Of a stretch of DNA of 64,000 bases, positions 1 through 9,758 are shown piece by piece. The stretch is from JAUIET01 sp039111475. GTDB lineage: Bacteria > Pseudomonadota > Gammaproteobacteria > Pseudomonadales > JAUIET01. The stretch spans positions 17,918-81,917 of the forward strand of contig JBCCIP010000027.1 of assembly GCA_039111475.1 (NCBI GenBank), given 5' to 3'. Position 1 is the stretch's first letter, and every line of letters starts with the position of its first letter. Both the position numbers and the translations under genes were made by a program. Below the pieces are notes generated by a model. That model did not search any database. It was not told the DNA's origin and saw only the letters and a list, made by a program, of their open reading frames with translations.

Positions 1-192
1 GTATGGCAGCAAGCCTTTATCGTGTTTGTGTTAGTGGGCATTGCGCAACTTGCCTGTCATTGGGTAGAAAACATCTCAGGTAACCCTGAGCAAAACCTGC
101 TGTTCTTACTGCCGGCGGCAATGAGTGCTGTTTTCTGGCCCTTAGTTACTGTCTGCCTGTCGTTTTTTCAGCGCATGTATGCGGTGTACTGA
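1..192 (+). CDS. mreD: MreD, rod-shape determining membrane protein (C-terminal fragment)
   Basis: The window opens inside this gene; only the last 63 codons are present, ending in TGA at 190-192. The fragment is strongly hydrophobic, with two membrane segments separated by a short polar stretch and a basic, aromatic end (FFQRMYAVY), as in the MreD family. MreD is an inner-membrane partner of MreB and MreC in the elongation machinery. The call rests mainly on this profile and on position directly before rng, where mreBCD lies in many gammaproteobacteria. The maf gene that often sits between mreD and rng is absent: only 37 bases separate them. Confidence 0.7.
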   Translation, partial: VWQQAFIVFVLVGIAQLACHWVENISGNPEQNLLFLLPAAMSAVFWPLVTVCLSFFQRMYAVY

Positions 193-229
193 ATGTGCTG
201 TTGCTTGAGTTTTACTATGGACAGCATCC

Positions 230-1708
230 ATGAGTGAGGAAATACTCATTAATGTAACACCCGTGGAGACTCGCGTTGCACTGGTGGAAAATGGCATGTT
301 GCAAGAGGTTCATATAGAACGCGCCATGCGACGCGGTATTGTGGGCAATATCTACAAAGGAAAGGTCGTTCGCGTACTGCCAGGCATGCAGGCCGCGTTT
401 GTGGAAAATGGGCTGGAAAGAGCCAGCTTTATTCATGCCAATGACATAGTCACGTTTGATGAAAATGGCAAGGAAGACCGCACGGGTAATCCTCCTCTGG
501 TACAGGAAGTTCTGCATGACGGTGATAGTCTGCAAGTTCAGGTTATCAAGGAGCCTATTGGTACCAAGGGCGCGCGACTGTCTACGCATATGTCGGTGTC
601 GTCACGATTCCTGGTGTATATGCCGTTCACGGACCATGTAGGCATCTCTCAACGTATTGAAAGTGAAGAAGAACGCGAGAGGTTACGGCTGGCAGTAGAG
701 CGAAGTGCTGAGGCTGAGGAGCTCGCAGGAAGTGGGGGTTACATTGTTCGCACTGCAGGAGAAGGTGCGAGTGAAGAAGATATACGTTCCGATATCCGAT
801 TTCTTTCCAGGCTGTGGGCGTCGATAGAAAACCGTAGCCGAAACGCAGTCACACCATCTCTAATCTACGAAGATCTACCTTTATATCTGCGCACAATGCG
901 TGACATGGTGCGTCCAGAGCTCGAGAAGATTCGGATCGATTCGCAAGACATTTGCGAACAGGTGAGAGCGTTTGCCGATGAGTTTATTCCCGAACTAAAC
1001 GGTACAATTGAATTCTATAAAGGTCAGCGTCCGCTGTTCGATTTGAACGGAATCGAAGACGAAATTCAAAAAGCACTGAGTCGAAAAGTGCAGCTGAAAT
1101 CCGGCGGTTACTTAATTCTTGATCAAACCGAAGCCATGACAACGATAGACGTTAATACAGGCGCATTCGTCGGCCATCGAAATCTCGAAGAAACCATTTA
1201 CAAAACCAATCTTGAGGCAGCACAGGCTTTGGCCCGTCAACTGCGAGTTCGCAATCTCGGTGGCATGATCATAATCGACTTTATCGATATGAAAGAACCG
1301 GAGCATCAACGCCACGTGCTTAGAACGCTGGAGAAAGCCTTAGTCAGAGACCCTGCAAAGTTAGCTATAACCGGCATTTCAGAATTGGGTCTGGTGCAAA
1401 TGACGCGCAAGCGCACTCGCGAAAGCCTGGAGCAGAGTTTGTGTGAGCCTTGTGAGGTATGCGATGGGCGTGGCACGCTAAAATCTGCGGAGACGGTTTG
1501 TTACGAGATTTTTCGAGAAATTCTTCGAGAAACTCGCACCTATGACAACGACAGTTATATGGTGTTAGCTTCACAAGCGGTTATTGACAGGCTGCTGGAT
1601 GAGGAATCCAATAGCGTCGCAGACCTCGAAGAGTTCACGGGTAAGAACATCAAATTTCAGGTAGAAGTTATGTACTCACAAGAACAATTTGACGTGATTT
1701 TGTTGTAG
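230..1708 (+). CDS. rng: Ribonuclease G
   Basis: Endoribonuclease of the RNase E/G family (492 aa) that matures the 5' end of 16S rRNA and takes part in mRNA decay. An S1-like RNA-binding domain covers about residues 35-120. The catalytic metal-binding aspartates are visible in TTIDVNTG (D307) and IIIDFIDM (D350, D353). The CEPC motif (C405, C408) is the zinc link that joins protomers. The protein ends soon after the catalytic region, without the long C-terminal scaffold of RNase E, and this together with the typical MSEEILINVTP start supports RNase G. It is followed by yhdP after 9 bases, so the two are probably co-transcribed. Confidence 0.96.
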   Translation: MSEEILINVTPVETRVALVENGMLQEVHIERAMRRGIVGNIYKGKVVRVLPGMQAAFVENGLERASFIHANDIVTFDENGKEDRTGNPPLVQEVLHDGDSLQVQVIKEPIGTKGARLSTHMSVSSRFLVYMPFTDHVGISQRIESEEERERLRLAVERSAEAEELAGSGGYIVRTAGEGASEEDIRSDIRFLSRLWASIENRSRNAVTPSLIYEDLPLYLRTMRDMVRPELEKIRIDSQDICEQVRAFADEFIPELNGTIEFYKGQRPLFDLNGIEDEIQKALSRKVQLKSGGYLILDQTEAMTTIDVNTGAFVGHRNLEETIYKTNLEAAQALARQLRVRNLGGMIIIDFIDMKEPEHQRHVLRTLEKALVRDPAKLAITGISELGLVQMTRKRTRESLEQSLCEPCEVCDGRGTLKSAETVCYEIFREILRETRTYDNDSYMVLASQAVIDRLLDEESNSVADLEEFTGKNIKFQVEVMYSQEQFDVILL

Positions 1709-1717
1709 GAAGGCGTA

Positions 1718-4700
1718 GTGGCGTTGATCAAATGGTTAAGTCGATGCGTAATGGCAACAGGCATTTGCTTGTTGCTGTTCTGCGCATTACTTGCGAGTGT
1801 GGGTCGTTACTTCGCGCCTTATGCCTCTGATTTTCAACCGCAGATTGTTGGTTGGGCAAATTCGCTCGCACCTTTTTCGATTGATGCGAAACATTTGGAT
1901 GCTGATTGGAGACGCCTGTCGCCAGGCATTACCGTGCGAAATCTGCAGCTTGGTGATGGTACCGATGCGCTTGGCATCGACAGAGCAAGAGTGAAGCTCA
2001 ACCTTGCTTATACTGTGTGGTATCGCAAACTGGTGTTTGACGAGCTGGAAGTTGCTGGTGTTGAGCTGTCACTCATAGAAGATACTGACGGTAAATGGAC
2101 TGTTGACGCCAAATGGTTGCCGCAAGCTGACAAGCCAAGTAATTTGCTGTCGATCGAGTCGCTTTATGAAGGACTTGAGCAGCTATCACTAAAAGGCGCG
2201 CGAGTACAATTCAATCGACATGATGGCCGCGTGTTTGTGGTTGACCACCTGAACATGGAGTACACCAAGGAAGGTGATCAATGGCGCATCAATAGTAATG
2301 GTCTGCCCGATAAGTCAGCGCTACCTATCAACATGATCGTTGAAGGCATAGGGCTTCCGGGATCTACGGGATTCACAGCGCACGCGTACAGCCTTGTGAA
2401 CGGCTTCGACGCCAGTCCCTATCTAAAAAATGCGAATTATCAGGGATGGAAGCCGGAACTGCCTCGTTTTGACGGTCGGCTCTGGCTGGATTACGAGCGC
2501 GGCAAGCTTGAAGTTCAAGGGGTGTTGGACCTTAAGAAAATAAAGTTTACTCATGAAGACGGCCGCAATGCCATTCATGTACCTGAGCTGGCCTCGCAAT
2601 TCAAATTTGCGATTACTGAAAATGAATCGCCATCTATCTGGTTGCGCGACTTGCACATTCGCTTGAAAGACGAGGACATCAAATTTGAGCAAGCGAACCT
2701 GCTCCCAAGCGCTGACGGTCTGCAAGCCAGTTTTGATTCGATTAATGTTAAGCCTGTGCTACGCCTTCTGCGGCGTTTTGAAGTGTTGCCAAACACGGCA
2801 CAGGACGTGTTGGCTACCCTTGATCCGGGCGGCGAGCTACGAGACATTACCTTGCGCTTCCCTGAAACAGGTGGGATAAACGATCTGCAGGTTTCGGCAC
2901 GTTTGGATCAGGTTTCCACTCGACCGTGGAAAGGAGCGCCAGGCGTTGAGAACCTCAGCGGCCAGATTTATGCAACGCTGAAGCAGGGTATTGTCGATAT
3001 AGAGTCAGATGATATCGAGCTACGATTCCCCAAACTGTTCAGGGAATCCATCGGCTTCGCCAGAGCAAACGGTTTGATCCAGTGGCGTATAAAAGAAAAA
3101 ACAATAGAAGTCGAGAGCGGTCTGCTGGACTTTGGCGGCAAGCTTGGTGACGCTTCAGCGTATCTGAATTTGGACTTGCCACTAAAAAAAGAATATCAGC
3201 TTGAGCCGAGTATGGATTTGCAAATTGCACTGGAAGACACTCGAGCGCGCTATCGAAACACGTTTATTCCATACACGCTGGACGACGGTTTGAGCGAGTG
3301 GTTGGAGCGCAGCGTGGTTGCCGCAGATATTAGAGAGGCCGCATTTATTTACCGAGGTTCTATTGCAAAGCAGTCCGGCACAAAGAAATCTATTCAGCTG
3401 TATATTGATGCCGACGATGCGGAACTGGACTACGACTCTGAATGGCCAGCTGCCAGGGAATTACAAGCCAAGGTATTTGTAGATGATGCCAATGTGCTGG
3501 TCGAGGCCGGAGAAGCTTGGGTCAGTGGTCTCAGAATGCAAAACACGGTGGTCAGATACGTACCGGCAATTAAGCAAAAAGGCGGCATGATTCGGCTCGA
3601 GACCAGCGTCAATGGCGAAGTTGGAGCGGCACTTGACTATATACTGGATTCACCCATCAAGAAACAAATAGGTGGCGCTCTGGATGATTGGGTCGCTACT
3701 GGCCGAATTAGTGGTCGTCTAACGACAGGCATACCCATCGGGCTGGATCGAAGTGTTAGCGTTGATTTGCGATCAAGACTGCATGGAGCGCGATTCAGCA
3801 ATGATCAGGTAAATCTTGAATTCGAAGACATAAATGGCCCTCTGCGCTATTCAACTCGTAAAGGCCTTCACTCTGCGGGTTTGGTCGGAACCTTGTGGAA
3901 CGATTCCTTGTCTGCAGAAATTCAGTCGTCTCAAATTCCGGCAGCTCAGGCCGACAGCGATACAGAATGGACAACCTCTCTGAAAATGCGCGGGGTCGCA
4001 TCGCCCAAATCGGTGTTGTCATGGCTGAAAGCTCCGTTAAATGAGTTTCTTAACGGCGAGATGGAGTATTCAGCGGAGCTAAATATTCGCAACAACGATA
4101 CACGGCTAACAATAGATTCTCAGTTGCTAGGCTTGAGTTCCATGTTGCCGCCGCCTTTTGGGAAGCTTGATCAACAACCACTGCCGCTGAGTGTTACATT
4201 GTTCCTGAACGAAAGTCCTCTGCGCATGCGTGTTCTATTGGCGGATCGGATGAACGGTGCCTTGGTGTTGCCCGTCGATACAGCAATGACGGGAATGTTG
4301 AATTTTTACAGCGATCAGCCGCCCAGCTATGCGGAAGACAGTATTCGTTTGAGCGGCAATTTAAAACGCTTTGATCTTCAAGGGACTCTGGATGTAATCA
4401 GTGCGTATCGTAGTGATTCGCACGATTTGGTACAAAGCCACAGTGAAGATTCGGTACCGAGGTCGGAAGGTAAACCTGCAAGGATTCCTACGGTTTACGC
4501 GCAGGGCATGAAGCTGGAGGTTGCGGAAGTGTTCGGCAATCAGTTTGAACAAGTCACGGCCGCTGTTGCCAGCCATGGTGATGCTTGGACGTTCGCCTTT
4601 AACAGTGAACGAGTAAGCGGAAGAGCAACATACGATGCTGCGCAATCCACAGCACTGAACATTTCCCTTGATCGACTGTATTTGCAAACAGAAACAAATG

Positions 4701-5746
4701 AGCTTGGCCTGGCAACAACAGACGGGGCTGCGCCAGACCTGCTTGCCGACTTTTATCCCGCAGAGTTGCCAGAAATGCAGTTCACACTTGCTGACCTTCA
4801 GGTCAATGATAAGCCCTATGGGCAATGGTCGTTTTCGTCCGCGTCCATCCAACACGGCACCATATTTAAGAACCTTACGGCCAATAGTCGCGGTATGCAG
4901 ATAGCGGGTACCACTGAGCAACCTGCCTATGTACGTTGGCGGCGCGTTGGCGATCAACAGCAAACCGAATTTACGGGTGTATTAAGCTGCGGCGATCTGG
5001 GCGCGGTGCTGGAGGCCTGGGATTATGCTGCAGCGATTCGAAGCAATAGCTGCCGCTTTGGCGCCGACCTGTCGTGGTATGGATCGCCACTGGATCTAGA
5101 GCTTGCGGGAATGGAAGGTAAGGTTGATATAGCGCTGAGCAACGGTCAATTTCTAGAAACTAACTCTACAGCAAACGCCCTGCGAATATTCAGCCTGTTC
5201 AACTTTGATACCTTGCTGCGACGGCTCCAGTTCCGCTTTGATGATGTGTTTAATCGTGGCCTCAGTTACGATCAGATAAACGGAGGCTTTCGATTGGCAA
5301 ACGGTCGGTTGGCGATCGAACAGGCGTTTGAAGTTAACGGGCCCTCGTCACGCCTGCAAATGACGGGAAGTTTGGACTTGATCAACGAAACGGTGGACAC
5401 ACGGATGGTTGCTACCTTGCCCATCAGCAGCAACCTGCCGTGGGTGGCCGCGCTTGCCGGTGGTTTGCCGATGGCAGCGGGTGTGTATGTGGCTGGAAAG
5501 ATCTTTCAAAAGCCCATGGAGAAATTATCCAGCGCATCTTATGAGGTCACTGGCAGTTGGGACGAACCGGATATCAAGCTGCAACGAATTTTCGATGATG
5601 ATGCGGGTCAAACGGCAGCGCCAGAAACGGCGAATCCGGCTAATCAGCAACAGCGTGAGCAGGGATCACAGCTGCCAACATCTGACGAGAGCCGTCGAGA
5701 TACCTTACCGCCGAGTGAAACTACTGCAGTTCCCGAAGGTACTTGA
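1718..5746 (+). CDS. yhdP: YhdP, AsmA/TamB-family protein of phospholipid transport
   Basis: A very large (1342 aa) envelope protein of the YhdP family, anchored by one N-terminal membrane segment (about residues 8-30) with the rest periplasmic. In Escherichia coli YhdP works with TamB and YdbH to move phospholipids to the outer membrane. The body is a long, repetitive beta-rich fold, and the AsmA-like end is recognisable in the last 250 residues. The final 50 residues are a Gln/Glu/Pro/Thr-rich tail that looks disordered. The start is GTG at 1718 with a GGAAGG ribosome-binding site just before it. The 3' end overlaps the convergent darP by 26 bases. The usual neighbours tldD and pmbA are not here. 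Confidence 0.92.
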   Translation: MALIKWLSRCVMATGICLLLFCALLASVGRYFAPYASDFQPQIVGWANSLAPFSIDAKHLDADWRRLSPGITVRNLQLGDGTDALGIDRARVKLNLAYTVWYRKLVFDELEVAGVELSLIEDTDGKWTVDAKWLPQADKPSNLLSIESLYEGLEQLSLKGARVQFNRHDGRVFVVDHLNMEYTKEGDQWRINSNGLPDKSALPINMIVEGIGLPGSTGFTAHAYSLVNGFDASPYLKNANYQGWKPELPRFDGRLWLDYERGKLEVQGVLDLKKIKFTHEDGRNAIHVPELASQFKFAITENESPSIWLRDLHIRLKDEDIKFEQANLLPSADGLQASFDSINVKPVLRLLRRFEVLPNTAQDVLATLDPGGELRDITLRFPETGGINDLQVSARLDQVSTRPWKGAPGVENLSGQIYATLKQGIVDIESDDIELRFPKLFRESIGFARANGLIQWRIKEKTIEVESGLLDFGGKLGDASAYLNLDLPLKKEYQLEPSMDLQIALEDTRARYRNTFIPYTLDDGLSEWLERSVVAADIREAAFIYRGSIAKQSGTKKSIQLYIDADDAELDYDSEWPAARELQAKVFVDDANVLVEAGEAWVSGLRMQNTVVRYVPAIKQKGGMIRLETSVNGEVGAALDYILDSPIKKQIGGALDDWVATGRISGRLTTGIPIGLDRSVSVDLRSRLHGARFSNDQVNLEFEDINGPLRYSTRKGLHSAGLVGTLWNDSLSAEIQSSQIPAAQADSDTEWTTSLKMRGVASPKSVLSWLKAPLNEFLNGEMEYSAELNIRNNDTRLTIDSQLLGLSSMLPPPFGKLDQQPLPLSVTLFLNESPLRMRVLLADRMNGALVLPVDTAMTGMLNFYSDQPPSYAEDSIRLSGNLKRFDLQGTLDVISAYRSDSHDLVQSHSEDSVPRSEGKPARIPTVYAQGMKLEVAEVFGNQFEQVTAAVASHGDAWTFAFNSERVSGRATYDAAQSTALNISLDRLYLQTETNELGLATTDGAAPDLLADFYPAELPEMQFTLADLQVNDKPYGQWSFSSASIQHGTIFKNLTANSRGMQIAGTTEQPAYVRWRRVGDQQQTEFTGVLSCGDLGAVLEAWDYAAAIRSNSCRFGADLSWYGSPLDLELAGMEGKVDIALSNGQFLETNSTANALRIFSLFNFDTLLRRLQFRFDDVFNRGLSYDQINGGFRLANGRLAIEQAFEVNGPSSRLQMTGSLDLINETVDTRMVATLPISSNLPWVAALAGGLPMAAGVYVAGKIFQKPMEKLSSASYEVTGSWDEPDIKLQRIFDDDAGQTAAPETANPANQQQREQGSQLPTSDESRRDTLPPSETTAVPEGT

Positions 5747-6236
5747 ATAGCTTCCGGGAACTTGAGGGCGCCTTGTTCAATTTAATTTCCTTGCGGTGAT
5801 TGCGCACCAGCTGCATCAACTTTTGCCGATCAATGTGCGGGAACTCCGCAAGCGCTGACGCAATACCTTGTTCTGGGTCTGTAAGAATCAAGTCACGCAT
5901 TTCCTCGAGTTGATGAAACTTTCTCGCTTCCGCTCTTCTACCAGCCGCAATGTCGTCCAGCACAGCTTGTATCGGCGCTACATCCAGTTCATTCAAATGT
6001 TTCGCAAGAAAGCGCAGTTCTCGGCGCCGCGCATCGCGTTTAGGCATACCGCGAATCCGCTTGAGAATCTCGCTAACGTCTTCTGGCAAGGAGATTTTGG
6101 CGAGTTGCTTGTTAGGTAAGTCTGCCATCGTTTCGCCCAGCTCGAACAGTGCGCGAAACTCCCTCTTCAGCTGAGATTTACTTGGCAATTCGTCTGGAAG
6201 CTCGGAATCGTTCTGAGTTGCACTACGATGCACCAT
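5721..6236 (-). CDS. darP: DarP (YjgA), 50S ribosomal subunit assembly factor
   Basis: A 171-residue, highly charged, helix-rich protein of the YjgA/DUF615 family. Family members bind late 50S precursors and help ribosome assembly. Typical features are the SKSQLKRE start region, the IRGMPKRDARRRELRF segment and the basic C-terminus. I chose ATG at 6236 because this matches the family N-terminus; the reading frame stays open upstream but that part overlaps mgtE and looks non-coding. A GTG about 18 bases upstream is an alternative. It is the last gene of the rpoN-ptsN-rapZ-ptsO-mgtE run, starting 23 bases after the mgtE stop. Confidence 0.92.
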   Translation of the reverse strand: MVHRSATQNDSELPDELPSKSQLKREFRALFELGETMADLPNKQLAKISLPEDVSEILKRIRGMPKRDARRRELRFLAKHLNELDVAPIQAVLDDIAAGRRAEARKFHQLEEMRDLILTDPEQGIASALAEFPHIDRQKLMQLVRNHRKEIKLNKAPSSSRKLFKYLRELQ

Positions 6237-6259
6237 ATCGTTTTCTTTTATCACACGGG

Positions 6260-7621
6260 TCACATATAAAAAGCGGTAGCCAGGCCCAAAAAGGATACGA
6301 AGCCAACCACATCTGTCACGGTGGTCAGCACCACTGTGCCGGCCAGCGCCGGATCGATATTCAGCGCTCTCAAAATTAGCGGCAGCAAAACGCCCGCCAG
6401 GGCCGCGGTTACCAGGTTGATAAACATAGCGAGCGCTATTACAAACCCGATTCGTTGATCGCCAAACCACAGGGTAGCTACTGCTGCAACTACTAGCGCC
6501 CAAAGCATGCCATTCAATGCGGCAACCAACAGTTCACGATTAAGCAACCAGCGAGTATTACTGCGGTTGATCTGATCAAGCGCCATTCCTCTGATCATTA
6601 TCGTCAGGGTTTGACTGCCTGCAACACCGCCCATGCTTGCAACAATGGGCATCAATATAGCCAGAGCCACGATCTGTTGAATCGTTTCCTGATACAGGTT
6701 AATTGCGGCGGCCGCTATAAACGCGGTAATAAGGTTGGCGCCCAGCCACAGCGCCCGCCTAGGTGCGGCGTGCATCACTCTGCTGAAGGTTTCTTCGTCG
6801 TCACCCAATCCCGCCATACTCATTAGCGAGTGATCGGCATCTTCTATAATAACGTCAACCACGTCATCAATCGTGATTCGACCCAGTAGCTTGTTGCTGT
6901 TGGTTTCAATCACAGGCGCAGATACCCAGTCATGCCTTTCGAACAGTGACGCGACAGTGCTGTCTGGCATATCCGCTGGAATGGCTTCTATGCCTGTTTG
7001 CATGAGTTCACGCACGGTCATACCGGGGTCGCTGACCAGAACCCTGCGCAAAGGCAATAAGCCAAGAAATTCATCTTTTCTGTTTACGACGATCAAGGTA
7101 TCTGTGAAGCGTGGAATCTCCTCATGTCTGCGAAGATAGCGCAGAACCAGCTCCATCGTGTGGCTGGGCCGAACCGTGATGGTATCGGTATTCATCAGGC
7201 CGCCTGCGGTGTCCTCTGCAAACGGCAGCACTAGCTCAACTCTTTGCCGATCCTGAGTATCCATTGACTGTAGAAGTTCGTTAGATAACTGTTCAGGCAA
7301 TTGCTGAACTATATCAACCAGGTCATCGGTTTCCAGGCCTTCGGTGACGGCAAGCAGTTCTTCGGTGTCCATGTCGCGAAGAAACTCGCCGCTGATGTCG
7401 GCGTTTACCTCATGCAGAATTTCGCCTTCATTTTCAAGCTCTATGAGTTGCCATAGCACTTGACGCTTATTGGGCGGAGAGGATTCGAGCAGGTCAGCAA
7501 CTTCAGCGGCAGGTAAGCTGTTGAGCATGCGTCGCACGTGCGCTAGGGTACCAGCGTCCAGCGCATCATTAAGTGACTCTATCGGCGTTTGTCTCTGGCC
7601 TGCATCCTGTGCCTGCGCCAT
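6260..7621 (-). CDS. mgtE: MgtE magnesium transporter
   Basis: A 453-residue MgtE-family magnesium channel/transporter of the inner membrane. The architecture is complete: a helical N-domain (about residues 20-130), a pair of CBS domains (about 138-260) that sense magnesium, a connecting helix, and five membrane segments from about residue 285 to the end. It starts 2 bases after the ptsO stop, so the genes are co-transcribed and probably translationally coupled. Magnesium control next to nitrogen-PTS genes is a recurrent arrangement in gammaproteobacteria. No missing domain or frameshift was seen. Confidence 0.95.
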   Translation of the reverse strand: MAQAQDAGQRQTPIESLNDALDAGTLAHVRRMLNSLPAAEVADLLESSPPNKRQVLWQLIELENEGEILHEVNADISGEFLRDMDTEELLAVTEGLETDDLVDIVQQLPEQLSNELLQSMDTQDRQRVELVLPFAEDTAGGLMNTDTITVRPSHTMELVLRYLRRHEEIPRFTDTLIVVNRKDEFLGLLPLRRVLVSDPGMTVRELMQTGIEAIPADMPDSTVASLFERHDWVSAPVIETNSNKLLGRITIDDVVDVIIEDADHSLMSMAGLGDDEETFSRVMHAAPRRALWLGANLITAFIAAAAINLYQETIQQIVALAILMPIVASMGGVAGSQTLTIMIRGMALDQINRSNTRWLLNRELLVAALNGMLWALVVAAVATLWFGDQRIGFVIALAMFINLVTAALAGVLLPLILRALNIDPALAGTVVLTTVTDVVGFVSFLGLATAFYM

Positions 7622-7623
7622 TT

Positions 7624-7893
7624 TTATTCGGCTTCTTCGAAACGGTTTTGAATAAGAGTTTCGATCGCTTGCCAGGCTTCCTGTTCGTCGTTTCCAGAAA
7701 TTTCCACATTAAGCACGGTACCTTTGCTCGCAGCGAGAAGCATTACCGACATGATGCTTTTCGCGTCTACCAGCTGATCGTCCTTGCCGATCTGGATGTT
7801 GGAGCTGAAATGTGCGGCAGCAGCCACTAGCTTGGCCGCCGCACGCGCGTGCAACCCCAATTTATTGATTATCTCAATCTCTTGCTGGATCAT
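7624..7893 (-). CDS. ptsO: NPr, phosphocarrier protein of the nitrogen PTS
   Basis: An 89-residue HPr-like phosphocarrier. The phospho-acceptor histidine is H15 in GLHARAA, and S46 (in AKSIMS) sits at the regulatory-serine position. It carries phosphate from EI-Ntr to PtsN (encoded at 8924-9379), a relay that regulates rather than transports sugars. It overlaps the end of rapZ by four bases (ATGA type). The rapZ-ptsO-ptsN neighbourhood is what separates NPr from a sugar-PTS HPr. Confidence 0.95.
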   Translation of the reverse strand: MIQQEIEIINKLGLHARAAAKLVAAAAHFSSNIQIGKDDQLVDAKSIMSVMLLAASKGTVLNVEISGNDEQEAWQAIETLIQNRFEEAE

Positions 7894-8786
7894 GGTTCTT
7901 CAGCGATTCGTTTCAATTCCCGGTGACGGACTTGAACATTGTCAAATTGCTTTGAGAACTGTTTCAACAGTCGTTCGCTCATATAAACCGAACGATGTTG
8001 CCCGCCGGTACAACCAATGCCCACCGTGACATAACTGCGATTATTGGCTTGAAACTGCGGCAACCAACGTTCCAGGAATTGGGCGATATCATCAAACATG
8101 TCGTGCACGGATTGGTGCTCTTCCAGAAATTCAATAACGCCCTGATCAAGACCGCTGAACTTTCGCAATTCCTTGCTCCAGTAAGGATTGGGCAGGCAGC
8201 GCACGTCATACACGATATCAGCGTCTGTCGGGATGCCACGTTTGAAGCCGAACGATTCAAACAATATCGCAATGCCGCCCAGCGTATCGCCAATCACGCG
8301 CTGCCGCACAATATCGCGCAACTCATAGATATTCATCTGGCTGGTCTCTATGGTCAGTGTGGCACCGTTTGCAATCGGTGCCAGTAATTCCTTCTCTGCT
8401 TCCAGCGCCTCTTTCAAGGCCGTGAAGCGGTCGCTCAACGGGTGCTTGCGACGGGTTTCGCTAAAACGCTTTAACAACTCTTCGCCGTTTGCATCCAGGT
8501 AAATTACCTCGGCGTGGATATCCGCGGGAAGGTGCTCAATGAACTCATCAAAACGAGCAATATCAGCAGCCGAGTTGCGAGCATCTATGCATACTGCGAG
8601 GTGTTGGTATTCCTCAGATTTCGTAATTCTGGTTTGTTCCACAAGTGCGGGTAAAAGCGCCGCAGGTAAATTATCAATGCAGTAATAACCTGCGTCTTCC
8701 AGCACGTGCAGCGCGGTTGTTTTGCCCGATCCAGACCTGCCGGATATGATGGCAAGTTTTCGTCCTGTTGGAGTGCTAGCTGACAC
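7890..8786 (-). CDS. rapZ: RapZ, RNase adapter protein and nucleotide-binding regulator
   Basis: A 298-residue member of the RapZ (YvcJ/YhbJ) family. The Walker A loop GRSGSGKT lies at residues 16-23, and the C-terminal domain carries the conserved GCTGGQHRSV segment. In Escherichia coli RapZ delivers the small RNA GlmZ to RNase E and so adjusts GlmS and amino-sugar synthesis; whether GlmZ exists here cannot be told from this window. The gene overlaps ptsO by four bases and is preceded by a 137-base spacer after ptsN. Confidence 0.95.
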   Translation of the reverse strand: MSASTPTGRKLAIISGRSGSGKTTALHVLEDAGYYCIDNLPAALLPALVEQTRITKSEEYQHLAVCIDARNSAADIARFDEFIEHLPADIHAEVIYLDANGEELLKRFSETRRKHPLSDRFTALKEALEAEKELLAPIANGATLTIETSQMNIYELRDIVRQRVIGDTLGGIAILFESFGFKRGIPTDADIVYDVRCLPNPYWSKELRKFSGLDQGVIEFLEEHQSVHDMFDDIAQFLERWLPQFQANNRSYVTVGIGCTGGQHRSVYMSERLLKQFSKQFDNVQVRHRELKRIAEEP

Positions 8787-8923
8787 AGCGGTTCCCGTTG
8801 TTAATCAGAGTGTTGCGACTTTGCTGCTTATTGCAAGTCATACAGCCGTGCGCCTACGGCGCAGATCAACTTTCTACCGTACCTTGGAAAAGCCTTTCGT
8901 TCAAGCTACTTGCTTAGAGCGGC

Positions 8924-9379
8924 TTATTTGATTGGAGCGATTGCCGCTTCATATAAGGCGCCAGCGTCTTCGGAATTTCGCAAGCTTTCACAATAGTCGG
9001 GATTACTGAAACGTCTGGCTAGCTCTGCAAGTATCTGTAGGTGTTCATCGGCGGCTTCACCGGGCACCAAAAGTACGAACAAAAGGTCTACTGGCTGCTT
9101 GTCAGGCGCGTCAAACTCAATACCTTGCGCAAGCGTCAACAACGCACCTTTGCATTGCGTGCAGCTTTCCAGCCGGCAGTGGGGAATGGCTATGCCTTGC
9201 CCAAGGCCTGTGCTGCCCAGGCGCTCTCTGGCCATGAATGCATCCAGAATGCGCTGCATATGTGCCGGCTTACTGTCTTCGACCAACTCGCTGGCAAGAA
9301 ACTCGAAGATACGTTTCTTTGACTGACCATAGGCCGAATGAAACGTTCTTTCCGGCGTCAGAATATCGCTAATGTGCAT
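8924..9379 (-). CDS. ptsN: PtsN, nitrogen-regulatory EIIA protein
   Basis: A 151-residue PTS EIIA-type 2 domain protein. The phosphorylated histidine is H67 in IAIPHCR, preceded by the family GSTGLGQG stretch. It is the end point of the EI-Ntr/NPr/EIIA-Ntr relay, which in other gammaproteobacteria affects potassium transport and sigma-54-related functions. It lies between hpf and rapZ on the same strand as rpoN, the standard arrangement. Confidence 0.95.
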   Translation of the reverse strand: MHISDILTPERTFHSAYGQSKKRIFEFLASELVEDSKPAHMQRILDAFMARERLGSTGLGQGIAIPHCRLESCTQCKGALLTLAQGIEFDAPDKQPVDLLFVLLVPGEAADEHLQILAELARRFSNPDYCESLRNSEDAGALYEAAIAPIK

Positions 9380-9418
9380 GAAAGTGAAAATCCGTTAAGC
9401 AAACAGCACAGACGTTGC

Positions 9419-9736
9419 TCAGTTGAAGCTGTCTGATACGTTGGCCCCTTTGTGGTTGCGCATCTTTTCTTTGTGTTTGATGATTTGGCGATCAAGTTTG
9501 TCAGCCAATGTGTCTATCGCGGCGTACATGTCCTCAGATTCTGAGGCAGCGAATATGTCGGCACCCGACACATGAACCGTTGCCTCTGCTTTTTGTCGTA
9601 TTTTTTCAACGCTAAGCGTGACATGAGTGTTGGTGATATTGTCGAAGTGCCTTTCGATACGGGTCAACTTACTGTTGACATAGTCGCGTAAAGAGTCGGT
9701 AAGGTCCACATGGTGTCCGCTGATTTGTACTTGCAT
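9419..9736 (-). CDS. hpf: Ribosome hibernation promoting factor, short form
   Basis: A 105-residue short HPF. It has the single beta-alpha-beta-alpha domain that binds the 30S decoding region and drives formation of inactive 100S ribosomes in slow growth. Family marks are MQVQISGHHVDLTDSLRDYV and the basic helix DKLDRQIIKHKEK. It lacks the C-terminal dimerisation domain of long HPF. A GAGGG ribosome-binding site precedes the ATG. It follows rpoN after 74 bases that include a small hairpin (9759-9775). Confidence 0.94.
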   Translation of the reverse strand: MQVQISGHHVDLTDSLRDYVNSKLTRIERHFDNITNTHVTLSVEKIRQKAEATVHVSGADIFAASESEDMYAAIDTLADKLDRQIIKHKEKMRNHKGANVSDSFN

Positions 9737-9758
9737 AGAGCCCTCTTTTAGCTGTGAT

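Noticed and set aside
4361..4963. A 200-codon minus-strand frame inside yhdP
   Set aside because: It lies wholly within a confidently identified gene, and has no ribosome-binding site or recognisable domain.
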